Source: Tessaracoccus caeni (GTDB lineage Bacteria > Actinomycetota > Actinomycetes > Propionibacteriales > Propionibacteriaceae). Taken from it: DNA of 64,000 nucleotides. Under the pieces are notes generated by a model, which made no database searches, was not told the origin of the DNA, and was given only the letters and a program-made list of their open reading frames with translations. This document shows positions 1-8,826 of this stretch, one piece after another. The stretch lies in assembly GCF_029211185.1 (NCBI RefSeq), contig NZ_JARGDO010000002.1:124001-188000 (forward strand), in the 5' to 3' direction. Numbering within the stretch: position 1 is the stretch's first letter; each line of letters begins with the position of its first letter. A program made the position numbers and the translations under genes.

Positions 1-1089
1 GTGCAGGGCCGGCAGCAGCGCGCGCACCTCGTCGTCGGGCAAGCCGGCGCGCCAGGCGTCGTGGAGCAGGATCACCCAGAGCCCGGTGGCGTCGATGGTG
101 CCGTAGTAGACGGGCGGCAGCGAGACGCCATCGCCGACCTCGAGCACGCCCGCCCGCACCTCGTGCAGGATCTTGCCCGGCTGCTCGGCGGTGTTCGAGT
201 CGACGACGGTGCCCTGCCGGGCCGCGAGCGTGCGCAGGGTGGCGCCGGCGATCTGCGTCGAGACCGGCAGCAGGAAGCGCGCCGTGATCAGCGAGTCGCG
301 GCCGAAGAGGGTGAGGAACCACGGCGTGCCGGCCGCGACGAAGGGGCCCTGGCCGGCGTCCAGCAGCAGCGCCCGGCAATCGGCCAGCGCCTGTGCGGCC
401 CAGCGATCGAGGGCGGCGTCTCCGCTCGGGGGCAGATCCGCGATCGTCCCCTCCCCCGCTCCGACGACGGCATCCGCGTCGGCCACCTCGATGGCCACGG
501 CGGTCTCGGCAGTGCCTCTGGCCGGCACCTCGAGCACCACGGACGCCGACACCCGGCGCTCCCTCAGCGACAACTGCCCGCCACGAGCCCGCAGCCGCAG
601 CACGCGGGGGCCGTCGGTGGCGACCACCTCGTCGTCGATCATCTCCACCGCAATCGGCGCGGGCACATGCCGGCCGGCCTTGATGGTCTGCATCTCGGCG
701 AACTCGATCTCGAAGGCCAGCTCGATCGGCACCCGCACCGCATGCGCCAGGCCGTTGACGACGCGCACCCGCTCCTCGACCGCCCCCGCGGCGACGGTGC
801 GGTGCCATTCGATGAGGACGCGAGGGTCGGGGGTGTCGTCGTCGAGGCTGCGCGCGAGCCCGCGCACCGTGAGGCTGCCGGGCCCCGACGCCACACCGGC
901 CAGCTCGATCGGCCGGCCGTCGACGCGCAGCTCACCGGAGCGGATCAGGCGCCAGTCGGCATGGTAGAGGCCGTGGATGGGGCTCGACCAGTAGTCGCCG
1001 CTCCGGGCCGACCACACCTGGGTGGGCGCGACGATGACGACGGTCTCCTCATTGAGGAAGGGCTGCTGGCCGGCTCCGGAAGCGCTCAT
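1..1089 (-). CDS. Glycogen-debranching-type glycosidase, N-terminal part (runs off left edge)
   Basis: This minus-strand frame is open for 363 codons to the window edge, starting at ATG 1087-1089 with AGGAGA about 10 nt upstream. The first ~200 residues are a beta-rich domain like the N-terminal domain of bacterial amylo-alpha-1,6-glucosidase-like proteins (GDE_N_bis family). Near residue 255 the stretch PWFLTLFGRDSLITA marks the start of the (alpha/alpha)6 glycosidase domain. The C-terminal catalytic part is outside the window. It is divergent from a LacI regulator and a sugar ABC importer, so it probably acts in the cytoplasm on the imported oligosaccharide. Substrate is not evident. The opposite strand also has a long open frame here, but it has no recognisable content. 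Confidence 0.8.
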   Translation of the reverse strand, partial: MSASGAGQQPFLNEETVVIVAPTQVWSARSGDYWSSPIHGLYHADWRLIRSGELRVDGRPIELAGVASGPGSLTVRGLARSLDDDTPDPRVLIEWHRTVAAGAVEERVRVVNGLAHAVRVPIELAFEIEFAEMQTIKAGRHVPAPIAVEMIDDEVVATDGPRVLRLRARGGQLSLRERRVSASVVLEVPARGTAETAVAIEVADADAVVGAGEGTIADLPPSGDAALDRWAAQALADCRALLLDAGQGPFVAAGTPWFLTLFGRDSLITARFLLPVSTQIAGATLRTLAARQGTVVDSNTAEQPGKILHEVRAGVLEVGDGVSLPPVYYGTIDATGLWVILLHDAWRAGLPDDEVRALLPALH

Positions 1090-1214
1090 GTCACTCGGTT
1101 TCTCCTGTGGGGTTCACTTTGGGTGGGCTTTACGCTACCGTGCTTCTTAGATCGATCAAAGAGGCAATCGGTCGAAAGTTTTTATCGATCCAAGGAAGAG
1201 TCGAAGGAGGTGCC
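1090..1214. promoter_or_regulatory. Divergent promoter/operator region of the left sugar cluster
   Basis: The 125 bp between the divergent glycosidase and LacI genes are locally AT-rich. They contain GATCGATC (about 1150), an ATCGAT palindrome (about 1188) and an imperfect inverted repeat of the type GGTCGAAA / TTTATCGATCC. Such short palindromes are typical of LacI-family operators, and autoregulation plus control of the glycosidase is the likely arrangement. The exact operator is not defined. Confidence 0.4.
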
Positions 1215-2258
1215 ATGGCAGCCACTCTCGCCCAGGTCGCCGCGCTCGCCGGCGTATCCACCCAGACGGTGAGCAACACCATCAGCAACCCCTCGGTGGT
1301 GAAGGACACCACGCTGACCCGCGTGAAGGCGGCCATCGACGAGCTGGGCTACACCCCCAACATGCGCGCCCGCATGCTGCGCCAGCAGCGCAGCGGCAAC
1401 ATCGGCCTGCGGATCCGCCCCACCGACGACAACGTCGCCGGTGTCCTCATCGACCGCTTGCTGCACGAACTCAGCGCCCAGGCCGCCGCCTACGACAAGC
1501 ACGTGCTGCTGCTGTCGGCCGCCACCGACGAGGAGGAGGTGCAGACCATCGAGAAACTGGCGGCGCAGAGCCTCGTCGACGAATTCGTGCTCACCGACAC
1601 CCACCCCGATGACCACCGGATCGAGGATCTCTCCGCCCAGAACCTGCGCTTCGTCGCGTTCGGCCGTCCCTGGGGCAGCGAGGACACCGCGCCGCACTCA
1701 TGGGTGGACGTCGACGGGCGCGGCGGCACCGCAGAGGCAACCCTCGCGCTGATCGAACTCGGCTTCCGGCGGATCGGCTTCTTCGGCTGGCCCGAGGGAT
1801 CGGCCACCGGCGACGACCGGCGCGGCGGCTGGGCGGGCGTGGTCACCACCGAACTCGGCTACACCGACGCCGATCTCCAGGCCCTCAACGCCGAATCGGA
1901 GGACCACATCTCCTCGGCCATCGACGCCGCCCCCGCGCTGCTCACCGCCGGCGCGGACGCCGTCGTCTGCGCATCGGACTCCCTGGCCGTCGGCATGGTC
2001 GCCGCCATCCGCACCAGCGGCGCGACGGTGCCCATCGTCGGCTTCGACAACACCCCCCTGGCCGCGAGCTTCGGCTTCAGCAGCGTCGACCAGGATCTCG
2101 CGCGCGTGGCCCAGCGCATCCTGGCCGCGCTCGCCACCCCTGACGAGACCCATCGGGGCCTCATTCCCACCCGCCTGATCATCAGGCACGACCCGCGCTG
2201 GGGCTTCCCCACCGCACCCCACAGGGCAACGGCCCGCAACCGAAAGGACGTCCCATGA
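1215..2258 (+). CDS. LacI-family transcriptional regulator
   Basis: 347 aa. ATG at 1215 is preceded by an excellent Shine-Dalgarno AAGGAGG (5 nt spacing), so the longer open frame from 1107 is not used. Residues 1-50 form the LacI helix-turn-helix and hinge (LAQVAALAGVSTQTVSNTISN), followed by a periplasmic-binding-protein-like effector domain with the usual VVCASDSLAVGMVAAIRTSG and VPIVGFDNTPLA blocks near the end. Its stop overlaps the ATG of the binding-protein gene (ATGA), so it heads the operon regulator-binding protein-permease-permease. It probably represses this operon and the divergent glycosidase until the sugar is present. Confidence 0.93.
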   Translation: MAATLAQVAALAGVSTQTVSNTISNPSVVKDTTLTRVKAAIDELGYTPNMRARMLRQQRSGNIGLRIRPTDDNVAGVLIDRLLHELSAQAAAYDKHVLLLSAATDEEEVQTIEKLAAQSLVDEFVLTDTHPDDHRIEDLSAQNLRFVAFGRPWGSEDTAPHSWVDVDGRGGTAEATLALIELGFRRIGFFGWPEGSATGDDRRGGWAGVVTTELGYTDADLQALNAESEDHISSAIDAAPALLTAGADAVVCASDSLAVGMVAAIRTSGATVPIVGFDNTPLAASFGFSSVDQDLARVAQRILAALATPDETHRGLIPTRLIIRHDPRWGFPTAPHRATARNRKDVP

Positions 2259-3514
2259 CCATCAAGAAGACGCTCGTCACGGCGAGCCTCGCCGGCGCCG
2301 TCGCGCTGAGCCTCGCCGCCTGTGGCGGCGGAACCGAGCCCGCGCCCAGCGGCAGCGATTCCGGAGCACCGGAGGCCTCGGGCACGGCCGAGTCGCTGAC
2401 CATCCTGATCGGCTCCTCCGGCGACGCCGAGACCAACGCCGTCCAGGCGGCAGCGGACGCCTGGGGTCAGACCGAGGGCGTCGCCGTCAAGGTGGTGCCG
2501 GCCTCCGACCTCAACCAGGAGCTCGCTCAGGGCTTCGCCGGCGACTCGGCCCCCGACCTGTTCTACATGGGCTGGGACCAGTTCCAGACCTACGCGAGCG
2601 ACGACTACCTGCAGAACTACGCGGGCAGCCTGACCAACGCGGGTGACTTCTACCAATCCCTGAAGGACACCTTCACCTTCGACGGCGAGTTCATCTGCGC
2701 ACCGAAGGACTTCTCCACCCTCGGCCTGATCGTCAACACCGATCTCTGGGCCGCGGCAGGCCTCACCGACGCCGATCTGCCGAAGACCTGGGACGATCTG
2801 AAGGCCGTCTCCGCCAAGCTGACCTCCGGCGACACCGTCGGCCTGTCGATGGGCGCCGAGTACGCGCGCGCCGGCGTCTTCATGGCTCAGGCCGGCGGCG
2901 GCCTGATGAAGGACGGTCAGGTGACCGCCAACTCGGCCGAGAACGTCGCAGCTCTCGACTACCTCAAGGGGCTGCTGGACGAGGGCTCGCTCAAGTGGCC
3001 CGCGGATCTGGGCGCCGGCTGGGGCGGCGAGGCCTTCGGCAACGCCAAGGCGGCCATGGTGATCGAGGGCCCGTGGATCTCGGGAGCCCTGAAGAAGGAC
3101 TTCCCCGACGTGAAGTACCAGGTGATCGAGCTCCCCGCGGGCCCGGTCGGCAAGGGCACCTTCACCTTCTCCAACTGCTGGGGCATCCCCGAGGGCCAGG
3201 AGACGACCGCCACCGCCCAGAAGCTGGTCGAGTTCCTGACCTCCGATGAGCAGCAGCTGGCCTTCTCCGATGCCTTCGGTGTCATCCCGTCGACGACGGG
3301 CGCCGCGGCAACCTACGCCGAGAAGTTCCCGGAGAACCAGGCCTTCGTCGCCGGCGCCGAATACGCCACTACCCCGGTGTCCTTCAAGGGCGCGTCCGAC
3401 GTGGTGAGCGAGTTCAACAACGCCATCACCACGCTGGCCTCGAACGACTCGAAGACCATCCTCGACAAGGTCCAGACCCAGCTCGAGTCTGCTTACCAGG
3501 CGGCCCAGGGCTGA
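2255..3514 (+). CDS. Sugar ABC importer, lipoprotein substrate-binding component
   Basis: 419 aa. The N-terminus MTIKKTLVTASLAGAVALSL ends in the lipobox LAAC, so the mature protein is lipid-anchored outside the membrane. A Ser/Pro/Glu-rich tether follows, then a family-1 extracellular solute-binding fold (ILIGSSGDAETNAVQAAADA near the start; GPWISGALKK late). Translation is coupled to the LacI gene by a 4-nt overlap and to the first permease by a TGATG overlap. It delivers an oligosaccharide to the two permeases; the ligand cannot be told from sequence. No ATPase gene is present, so a shared MsiK-type ATPase encoded elsewhere is likely, as in other actinobacteria. Confidence 0.92.
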   Translation: MTIKKTLVTASLAGAVALSLAACGGGTEPAPSGSDSGAPEASGTAESLTILIGSSGDAETNAVQAAADAWGQTEGVAVKVVPASDLNQELAQGFAGDSAPDLFYMGWDQFQTYASDDYLQNYAGSLTNAGDFYQSLKDTFTFDGEFICAPKDFSTLGLIVNTDLWAAAGLTDADLPKTWDDLKAVSAKLTSGDTVGLSMGAEYARAGVFMAQAGGGLMKDGQVTANSAENVAALDYLKGLLDEGSLKWPADLGAGWGGEAFGNAKAAMVIEGPWISGALKKDFPDVKYQVIELPAGPVGKGTFTFSNCWGIPEGQETTATAQKLVEFLTSDEQQLAFSDAFGVIPSTTGAAATYAEKFPENQAFVAGAEYATTPVSFKGASDVVSEFNNAITTLASNDSKTILDKVQTQLESAYQAAQG

Positions 3515-4608
3515 TGTCCGCAACACCCGTGGCTCCCGCGACACACAGCCGTCGCGGGAGCCTCACCAAGAAAGAGGGCGCGGCGGGCTGGCTGTTCGTC
3601 GCACCCGCCATCGTGATCATCGGCACCTTCCTGATCGCGCCGATCCTGCTGGCGCTCTGGGTGTCCTTCACCGACTGGAACGGCCGGTTCTCGCCGATCA
3701 ACAATCCGAAGGTCGACTTCATCGGCCTGGAGAACTACGCGAAGATCACCACCGAGGACGGACTACTGCGCGAGCTGTTCGGCCGCTCGATCCGCAACAA
3801 CGTCTACTACGTGCTGTTCGTGGTGCCGCTGCAGACGGCGCTCGCGCTGTTCTTGGCGATCCAGGTGAACCGGCGCCTGCTGCGCGCGAAGGGATTCTTC
3901 CGCACGGCCTTCTACTTCCCGTCGGTGACCTCGTCGATCGCGATCACGGGCGTCTTCCTGTTCCTGTTCCAGGCCTCGGGTGCCGTCAACGCGGTGCTCG
4001 GCTGGTTCTCGATCAACGGCCCCAACTGGTTCGCCGACCCCAGCGGCGTGCTGCACAAGCTGTACGGCCTCTTCGGCGTGACGTCCGCCCCGGCCGGCTG
4101 GGACCAGCCCGGCTTCCTCGGCGTCACGACGTGGGACTGGCTGGGCGGACCGTCCGTGGCACAGAGCGTGCTGATCCTGATGGCCGTGTTCACCACGTCG
4201 GGTACCTTCATGCTGCTGTTCCTTGCGGGCCTGCAGAACATCGGCGCTGAGGTGGGCGAGGCGGCGGTCATGGACGGCGCCACCCCGTGGCGCACCTTCT
4301 GGCACGTCACGCTGCCCATGCTGCGCCCCACCCTGTTCACCGTGCTGACGCTGGGCCTGATCGGCACCTGGCAGGTGTTCGACCAGGTCTACCTGACCCG
4401 CGGCACCCCGGCCGCACCGACGCTGACCAGCCCGGCCTTCCTGGCCTACGACCAGGCCTTCAGCAGCAACCGGCCCGGCGTCGCCGCCGCGATCGCGTTC
4501 GTGCTGTTCCTGATCATCATCGTCATGACGCTCATCCAGCGTTTCGCGCTCGCCGAGCGCGACCCGTCGGGCTTCGGGCGTTCCAAGAAGCGGGGAGGCA
4601 AGCGATGA
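3514..4608 (+). CDS. Sugar ABC importer permease, MalF/UgpA type
   Basis: 364 aa integral membrane protein with about six transmembrane segments. It carries the EAA loop for contact with the ATPase (NIGAEVGEAAVMDGATPWRTF, followed by WHVTLPMLRPTLF). It starts one base inside the stop of the binding-protein gene (TGATG) and ends in a TGA that overlaps the next ATG, so the three transport genes are translationally coupled. The C-terminus is rich in Lys/Arg (RSKKRGGKR), consistent with a cytoplasmic end. Confidence 0.93.
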   Translation: MSATPVAPATHSRRGSLTKKEGAAGWLFVAPAIVIIGTFLIAPILLALWVSFTDWNGRFSPINNPKVDFIGLENYAKITTEDGLLRELFGRSIRNNVYYVLFVVPLQTALALFLAIQVNRRLLRAKGFFRTAFYFPSVTSSIAITGVFLFLFQASGAVNAVLGWFSINGPNWFADPSGVLHKLYGLFGVTSAPAGWDQPGFLGVTTWDWLGGPSVAQSVLILMAVFTTSGTFMLLFLAGLQNIGAEVGEAAVMDGATPWRTFWHVTLPMLRPTLFTVLTLGLIGTWQVFDQVYLTRGTPAAPTLTSPAFLAYDQAFSSNRPGVAAAIAFVLFLIIIVMTLIQRFALAERDPSGFGRSKKRGGKR

Positions 4609-5438
4609 AGCAGCGAGTCACCGGCGGACTGATCGCCGGCTACGTGGTCCTGATCGCGCTGGCCGCGATGTACATCTACCCGTTCCTGATCGCCGTGATG
4701 GGGTCGTTCAAGACCGACGCGGAGGCCACCAACAACCCGCTCGCGCTGATCCCGTCGCCGTTCACGATGGCCGCCTACGAACGGCTGTTCTTCGGCACGG
4801 ATCTGCCCCGGTGGGCGCTGAACTCGGTGTTCATCGCGATCGTCGTCACCGCGTCGCGGGTGTTCTTCAACTCCCTGGCCGGCTACGCGCTGTCGCGGCT
4901 GCCGTTCCGCGGTCGCTCGATCGTCTTCGCCGTGTTCATCGCGGTGCTGGCCGTGCCGTCGGTGGTGCTGATGGTGCCGCGCTTCCTGGTGATCAAGCAG
5001 CTCGGCATGTTCGACACCTACTTCGGCATGATCCTGCCGCTGCTGGTGGACGCCGCGGGCATCTTCATCATGAAGCAGTTCTTCGACTCCATCCCGGTCT
5101 CCATCGAGGAGGCCGCGAAGATCGACGGTGCGGGCGTGTTCCGTCGCTTCTGGTCGGTGACGCTGCCGATGGCGACGCCGGCGCTGATCACGCTGACGAT
5201 CCTGTCCTTCCAGGGCTCGTGGAACGAGTTCGCGCACTTCATCATCTCCCGGCAGAGCCCGGAGCTGCACACGCTCACCACGGGCGTCGGCGCTCTGGTC
5301 TCGGGTCAGCTCGGCTCGGGCAATCAGTTCCCGCTGAAGCTCGCCGCCGCCGTGCTGATGACGATCCCCGTCGCGATCCTGTTCTTCATCTTCCAGCGCC
5401 GGATCATGTCGACGACGGAGGGCGCCGAGAAGGGGTGA
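4605..5438 (+). CDS. Sugar ABC importer permease, MalG type
   Basis: 277 aa. ATG 4605 overlaps the preceding stop (ATGA) and has GGGGAGG about 9 nt upstream; the frame stays open further back to 4287 but that part lies inside the upstream permease gene. There are six predicted membrane segments and a clear EAA loop (PVSIEEAAKIDGAGVFRRFW, then SVTLPMATPALI). It pairs with the MalF-type permease as the second half of the membrane channel. It is the last gene of the operon and is followed within 25 bp by a strong hairpin. Confidence 0.93.
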   Translation: MKQRVTGGLIAGYVVLIALAAMYIYPFLIAVMGSFKTDAEATNNPLALIPSPFTMAAYERLFFGTDLPRWALNSVFIAIVVTASRVFFNSLAGYALSRLPFRGRSIVFAVFIAVLAVPSVVLMVPRFLVIKQLGMFDTYFGMILPLLVDAAGIFIMKQFFDSIPVSIEEAAKIDGAGVFRRFWSVTLPMATPALITLTILSFQGSWNEFAHFIISRQSPELHTLTTGVGALVSGQLGSGNQFPLKLAAAVLMTIPVAILFFIFQRRIMSTTEGAEKG

Positions 5439-5460
5439 TCTTCCTCCCCCGCAACAAGAA

Positions 5461-5493
5461 GGCGCCGGTCTCCTTTAGGAGGCCGGCGTCTTT
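5461..5493. terminator. Hairpin terminator between the sugar ABC operon and the convergent sanA-like gene
   Basis: An inverted repeat GGCGCCGGTCTCC / GGAGGCCGGCGTC with loop TTTA is followed by TTT. It lies between two convergent genes and can serve both. Confidence 0.8.
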
Positions 5494-5499
5494 GCGTGG

Positions 5500-6180
5500 C
5501 TACTCGTCGAGGGCCTCGAGGAGGGAGCCGTCGAAGGGATCCTGCTGGGGTTCTCGCGCGGTGAGGGTGTCCCATTCCATCTTCAGGTTGGCGAGCCATT
5601 CCCGGCCCCGGCCCTTCGCCCAGACGGCGGGGAAGCGCTCGCGGGCCGACTCGTCCGGCACGCCGACGGCATCGACGCCCACCTGCTCGCAGATCGCGAT
5701 CGCGCGGTCCAGATGGTAGTCCTGGGTGACGATCGTCAGCTCGGCGACGCCGAAGACGTCGCGGGCCCGCACGCAGGAGTCGTAGGTGTCGAAGCCGGCC
5801 TCGTCCTCGAAGATGCGCTCCGACGGCACGCCGCGCTCCTCCAGGTAGCGGCGCATCGTCGTGGTCTCGTGGTTCGAGCGCGCGAGGTTGTCGCCGCTGA
5901 CCAGCAGCACACGCACCTTGCCGCTCTCGAACAGCCGGAGGGCCACGTCGAGCCGGGCGGCGAGGAAGGCCGACGGGCGGTCGGGATGGGTGCGGGCGCC
6001 CAGCACCAGGCCGACGCCCCGCTCGGGCACGTCGTCGACGGAGTACACCCGCCCCGACGACAGCGTCGCGACATGCGCCGCCGACCCGCCGACGGCCGCC
6101 ACCCCGACCAACAGGGCGACGCCCGCCGCGATGAGCGCCCGCTTCCATGCGGTCCGCGGGCGCGTCGTCGTGTCGCTCAC
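5500..6180 (-). CDS. SanA/YdcF-like DUF218 membrane protein
   Basis: 226 aa with GTG start at 6178-6180. One N-terminal membrane segment (about residues 14-36) is followed by a DUF218/ElyC-SanA-YdcF domain: VGLVLGARTHPDRPSAFLAA, the LLVSGDN strand, DEAGFDTYDSCVRARDVFGV and VTQDYHLDRAI. This family sits at the cytoplasmic membrane and is linked in Enterobacteria to envelope integrity and vancomycin tolerance; the chemical activity is unknown. It lies 13 nt downstream of pgi on the same strand and is probably co-transcribed with it. The length is normal for SanA. Confidence 0.85.
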   Translation of the reverse strand: MSDTTTRPRTAWKRALIAAGVALLVGVAAVGGSAAHVATLSSGRVYSVDDVPERGVGLVLGARTHPDRPSAFLAARLDVALRLFESGKVRVLLVSGDNLARSNHETTTMRRYLEERGVPSERIFEDEAGFDTYDSCVRARDVFGVAELTIVTQDYHLDRAIAICEQVGVDAVGVPDESARERFPAVWAKGRGREWLANLKMEWDTLTAREPQQDPFDGSLLEALDE

Positions 6181-6193
6181 GCCGACTCCGGCG

Positions 6194-7867
6194 TCAGTTC
6201 CTGTTCTCCAGATACCAGCTGACCAGCGACTGGGTGGAGGCGTCCTGCTTCACCAGGGCCTCCTCGTCGCCGAAGACCGCGGGCGCGATCTCCATGGCCA
6301 GCTTCTTGCCCAGCTCGACGCCCCACTGATCGAAAGAATCGATGCCCCAGACGATGCCCTGCACGAAGGTGATGTGCTCGTACAGCGCGATCAGCTGGCC
6401 CACCACCGACGGCGTCAGCGCAGGCGCCATGATCGACGTCGTCGGGTTGTTGCCCTGGAACACGCGGGCCGGGACGATCGCCTCGGGGGTGCCCTCGGCG
6501 CGCACATCGTCGGCCGTCTTGCCGAAGGCCAGGGCGGCGGTCTGCGCGAAGAAGTTGGCGAGGAACAGGCCGTGCACGTCGGTGTCGCCGTCCTTGAGCG
6601 GGCGCGCGGGGTTGGCGACGGCGATGAAGTCGGCAGGGATGATCCGGGTGCCCTGATGGATCAGCTGGTAGAAGGCGTGCTGGCCGTTGGTGCCGGGCTC
6701 GCCCCAGAAGATCTCGCCGGTGTCAGAAGTGACGGGCGAGCCGTCCCAGCGCACCGACTTGCCGTTGGACTCCATGGTGAGCTGCTGCAGGTAGGCGGCG
6801 AAGCGGTGCAGGTACTGCGCGTACGGCAGCACCGCATGGCTCTCGGCGCCGAGGAAGTTGACGTACCAGATGTTGAGCATGCCCATCAGCAGGGGCACGT
6901 TCTCTTCGGCGGGCGCGGTACGGAAGTGCTCGTCGACGGCGCGGAAGCCGCCGAGGAACTCCTCAAAGCCCTGCTGGCCGAAGGCGATCACCAGGGGCAG
7001 GCCGACGGCGGAGTCGACGGAGTAGCGGCCGCCCACCCAGTTCCAGAAGCCGAACGCGTTGACCGGGTCGATGCCGAACTCGGCGACCCGGTCCAGCGCC
7101 GTGGAGACGGCGACGAAGTGCTTGGCGATGGCGTCGCCCTGGCTCGAGTGGGAGCCGTCGATGGCGCCCTGCGCGGCCAGCTTCTCCAGCACCCAGGCCT
7201 TGGCGAGGCGCGCGTTGGTGAGCGTCTCGAGCGTGGTGAAGGTCTTGGAGGCGACGATGAACAGCGTGGTCTCGGGATCGAGGTCGGCCGTCTTCTCGTA
7301 GATGTCGGTGGGATCGATGTTGGAGACGAAGCGGCACTCGATGGCCTCGTGCTTGTAGGGCTTCAGCGCCTCGTAGACCATCACGGGGCCGAGATCCGAA
7401 CCGCCGATGCCGATGTTGATCACCGTCTCGATCCGCTTGCCGGTGACGCCCACCCATTCGCCGGAGCGCACCCGGTCGGCGAAGGCGTACATCTTGTTCA
7501 GCACCTCGTGCACGTCGGCCACGACGTTCTGATCGCCGACGACCAGCTCGGCGTCGGCCGGCAGCCGCAGCGCGGTGTGCAGGACGGACCGGTCCTCGGT
7601 GACGTTGATCCGCTCGCCGGTGAACATCGCCTCGCGACGCCCGGGCAGGTTGACCTGATCCGCCAGGCGCAGCAACGCCCTGACGACGGCGCCGTTGATC
7701 AGGTTCTTGGAGAGGTCGACGCGGAGGTCGGCGACGTCGAAGGTGAGGTTCGGGACGCGGTTCGGGTCGGAGGCGAACCAGGCCCGCAGGTCGGGCTTCA
7801 GGGACTCCTTGAGCACGGTCAGTTCGGCCCAGGCTTCGGTGGCAGTGGCATCAACCGGTGAATTCAT
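6194..7867 (-). CDS. pgi: Glucose-6-phosphate isomerase
   Basis: 557 aa, the usual length for the long bacterial PGI. It interconverts glucose-6-phosphate and fructose-6-phosphate in the cytoplasm. The PGI blocks are visible: [37 protein letters not shown], and the C-terminal [10 protein letters not shown] with the catalytic Lys. The start ATG is 6 nt from a TAGGCT box, which suggests a leaderless transcript. The SanA-like gene follows 13 nt downstream. It joins the sugar import, PTS and glycogen genes of the window into glycolysis. Confidence 0.97.
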   Translation of the reverse strand: MNSPVDATATEAWAELTVLKESLKPDLRAWFASDPNRVPNLTFDVADLRVDLSKNLINGAVVRALLRLADQVNLPGRREAMFTGERINVTEDRSVLHTALRLPADAELVVGDQNVVADVHEVLNKMYAFADRVRSGEWVGVTGKRIETVINIGIGGSDLGPVMVYEALKPYKHEAIECRFVSNIDPTDIYEKTADLDPETTLFIVASKTFTTLETLTNARLAKAWVLEKLAAQGAIDGSHSSQGDAIAKHFVAVSTALDRVAEFGIDPVNAFGFWNWVGGRYSVDSAVGLPLVIAFGQQGFEEFLGGFRAVDEHFRTAPAEENVPLLMGMLNIWYVNFLGAESHAVLPYAQYLHRFAAYLQQLTMESNGKSVRWDGSPVTSDTGEIFWGEPGTNGQHAFYQLIHQGTRIIPADFIAVANPARPLKDGDTDVHGLFLANFFAQTAALAFGKTADDVRAEGTPEAIVPARVFQGNNPTTSIMAPALTPSVVGQLIALYEHITFVQGIVWGIDSFDQWGVELGKKLAMEIAPAVFGDEEALVKQDASTQSLVSWYLENRN

Positions 7868-7879
7868 GTCCCTAGCCTA
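7868..7879 (-). promoter_or_regulatory. Putative leaderless promoter of pgi
   Basis: On the minus strand TAGGCT (7874-7879) lies exactly 6 nt from the ATG, matching several other genes here. No convincing -35 box is seen. Confidence 0.4.
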
Positions 7880-7938
7880 AGCGCAAGTCAACCGTCTCTC
7901 GGAGGTGGGTTGGTTCTTGGGCATGGCATCCTCCGGTG

Positions 7939-8110
7939 TCACTCGGCCACGGACGGCATCGAACGCCCGGCGCGTGCCCTCATCGCTCAGACTCGGGGGT
8001 GCTCACCGATCCGGCGTCGCGCCGCATCACTCGGACTCGCAGTGCTCGCGGATCGGATCTCGCGCCATGTCACTCGGGCTCGCGTTGCTCTTTCGGCACC
8101 GCATTGCGGA
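7939..8110. repeat. Degenerate 44-bp tandem repeat between pgi and the aldolase-like gene
   Basis: Four imperfect units recur at 43-44 bp spacing, with the landmark TCACTCGG / TCGCTCAG at 7939, 7983, 8027 and 8070, each followed by a GTGCTC/TTGCTC-like block where conserved. The last unit overlaps the stop codon and last codons of the aldolase-like gene (REPE-stop). The roughly 200-bp gap between the genes holds no other feature. Confidence 0.65.
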
Positions 8111-8690
8111 AGGAGCCGCAGCGGTCGCGCAGTTTGGCGAGGTCGCCGCCCGTCGGCGAGTCCCCGAGCAGCGTGGATCCGACGGCGGCCGCCGGCGCAC
8201 CGGCCTTCATCCATTCGCCTGCGGCGTAGGCGCCGATGCCGCCGATGGGCACAACCCTGTCGACGATCCCGAGATCCCTGAGGTGGGCGGCCATGGCATG
8301 GCCCACGACGTCGGCGGGGGTCAGCGCCACGCCGGTGATGGGGCGGGCCAGCACCGCGCGCACCTCCGTCGGGGTCATCGCGGGGGCGTAGTGGGCGATG
8401 GCCGCGTCGTTGGCGGTGGTGATCACGCCGTCGTCGACGAGGTCGGCCAGGATGAAGCCCGCGCCGAGCTCGATGGCGCGGCGTGCGTCGTCGGCGGACC
8501 GCACCGACGCCGCGCCGATCCGGGCGCGCGCACCGAAGATGGGAGGCAGCACTTCGAGGGCTTCCGCGTGGACCGGCACGGCGAAGGTGCCGATGCCCTC
8601 CTGCACGAGCACCTCCACCACGCCGACCAAGTGGTCGACCGAGGCATCGGGCAAAGAGACGACGAGTCCACTGAGGGGTACTGCTGACAT
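8070..8690 (-). CDS. KDPG/KHG-aldolase-fold protein lacking the catalytic residues
   Basis: 206 aa. ATG 8688-8690 is chosen because the aldolase-like domain begins there and a CAAGAT box lies 6 nt upstream; the frame is open back to 9056, but that part is repeat DNA. The pattern of an Eda (2-keto-3-deoxy-6-phosphogluconate aldolase) TIM barrel is clear: ARIGAASVRSADDARRAIEL, HYAPAMTPTEV, ITGVALTP and VVPIGGIGAYAAGEWMKAG. However, the motif that normally carries the Schiff-base Lys (KFFP-like) reads VALTP, and the Glu of the LEVTLRT strand is absent (FAVPVHA). It may be a non-aldolase phosphate-binding relative or a regulator. No edd gene is nearby. Confidence 0.72.
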   Translation of the reverse strand: MSAVPLSGLVVSLPDASVDHLVGVVEVLVQEGIGTFAVPVHAEALEVLPPIFGARARIGAASVRSADDARRAIELGAGFILADLVDDGVITTANDAAIAHYAPAMTPTEVRAVLARPITGVALTPADVVGHAMAAHLRDLGIVDRVVPIGGIGAYAAGEWMKAGAPAAAVGSTLLGDSPTGGDLAKLRDRCGSFRNAVPKEQREPE

Positions 8691-8758
8691 GCCCCTATCT
8701 TGCCCGCCCCATCCCCTCTCTGCCCACTCCCCCACCCCCACCCCTCCGCCAATCAAGG

Positions 8759-8820
8759 AAAATCGGCCAATGGCCGATTTTGCGGTGTCTATCGCCGAAA
8801 ATCGGCCATTGGCCGATTTT
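8759..8820. repeat. Pair of 23-bp palindromes forming a larger inverted repeat
   Basis: Two palindromes occupy 8759-8781 and 8798-8820. Each has arms AAAATCGGCCA / TGGCCGATTTT around a single central base, A in the first and T in the second, so one is the exact reverse complement of the other. Flanks AATCAAGG and CCCTGATTG extend the outer arms with small mismatches. The pair could form a cruciform or hold two dimers of a regulator. Confidence 0.85.
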
Positions 8821-8826
8821 CCCTGA

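Noticed and set aside
1-1272. Plus-strand open frame over the first 1.27 kb
   Set aside because: The minus strand encodes a clear glycosidase domain; the plus-strand translation is Arg/Gly/His-rich noise.
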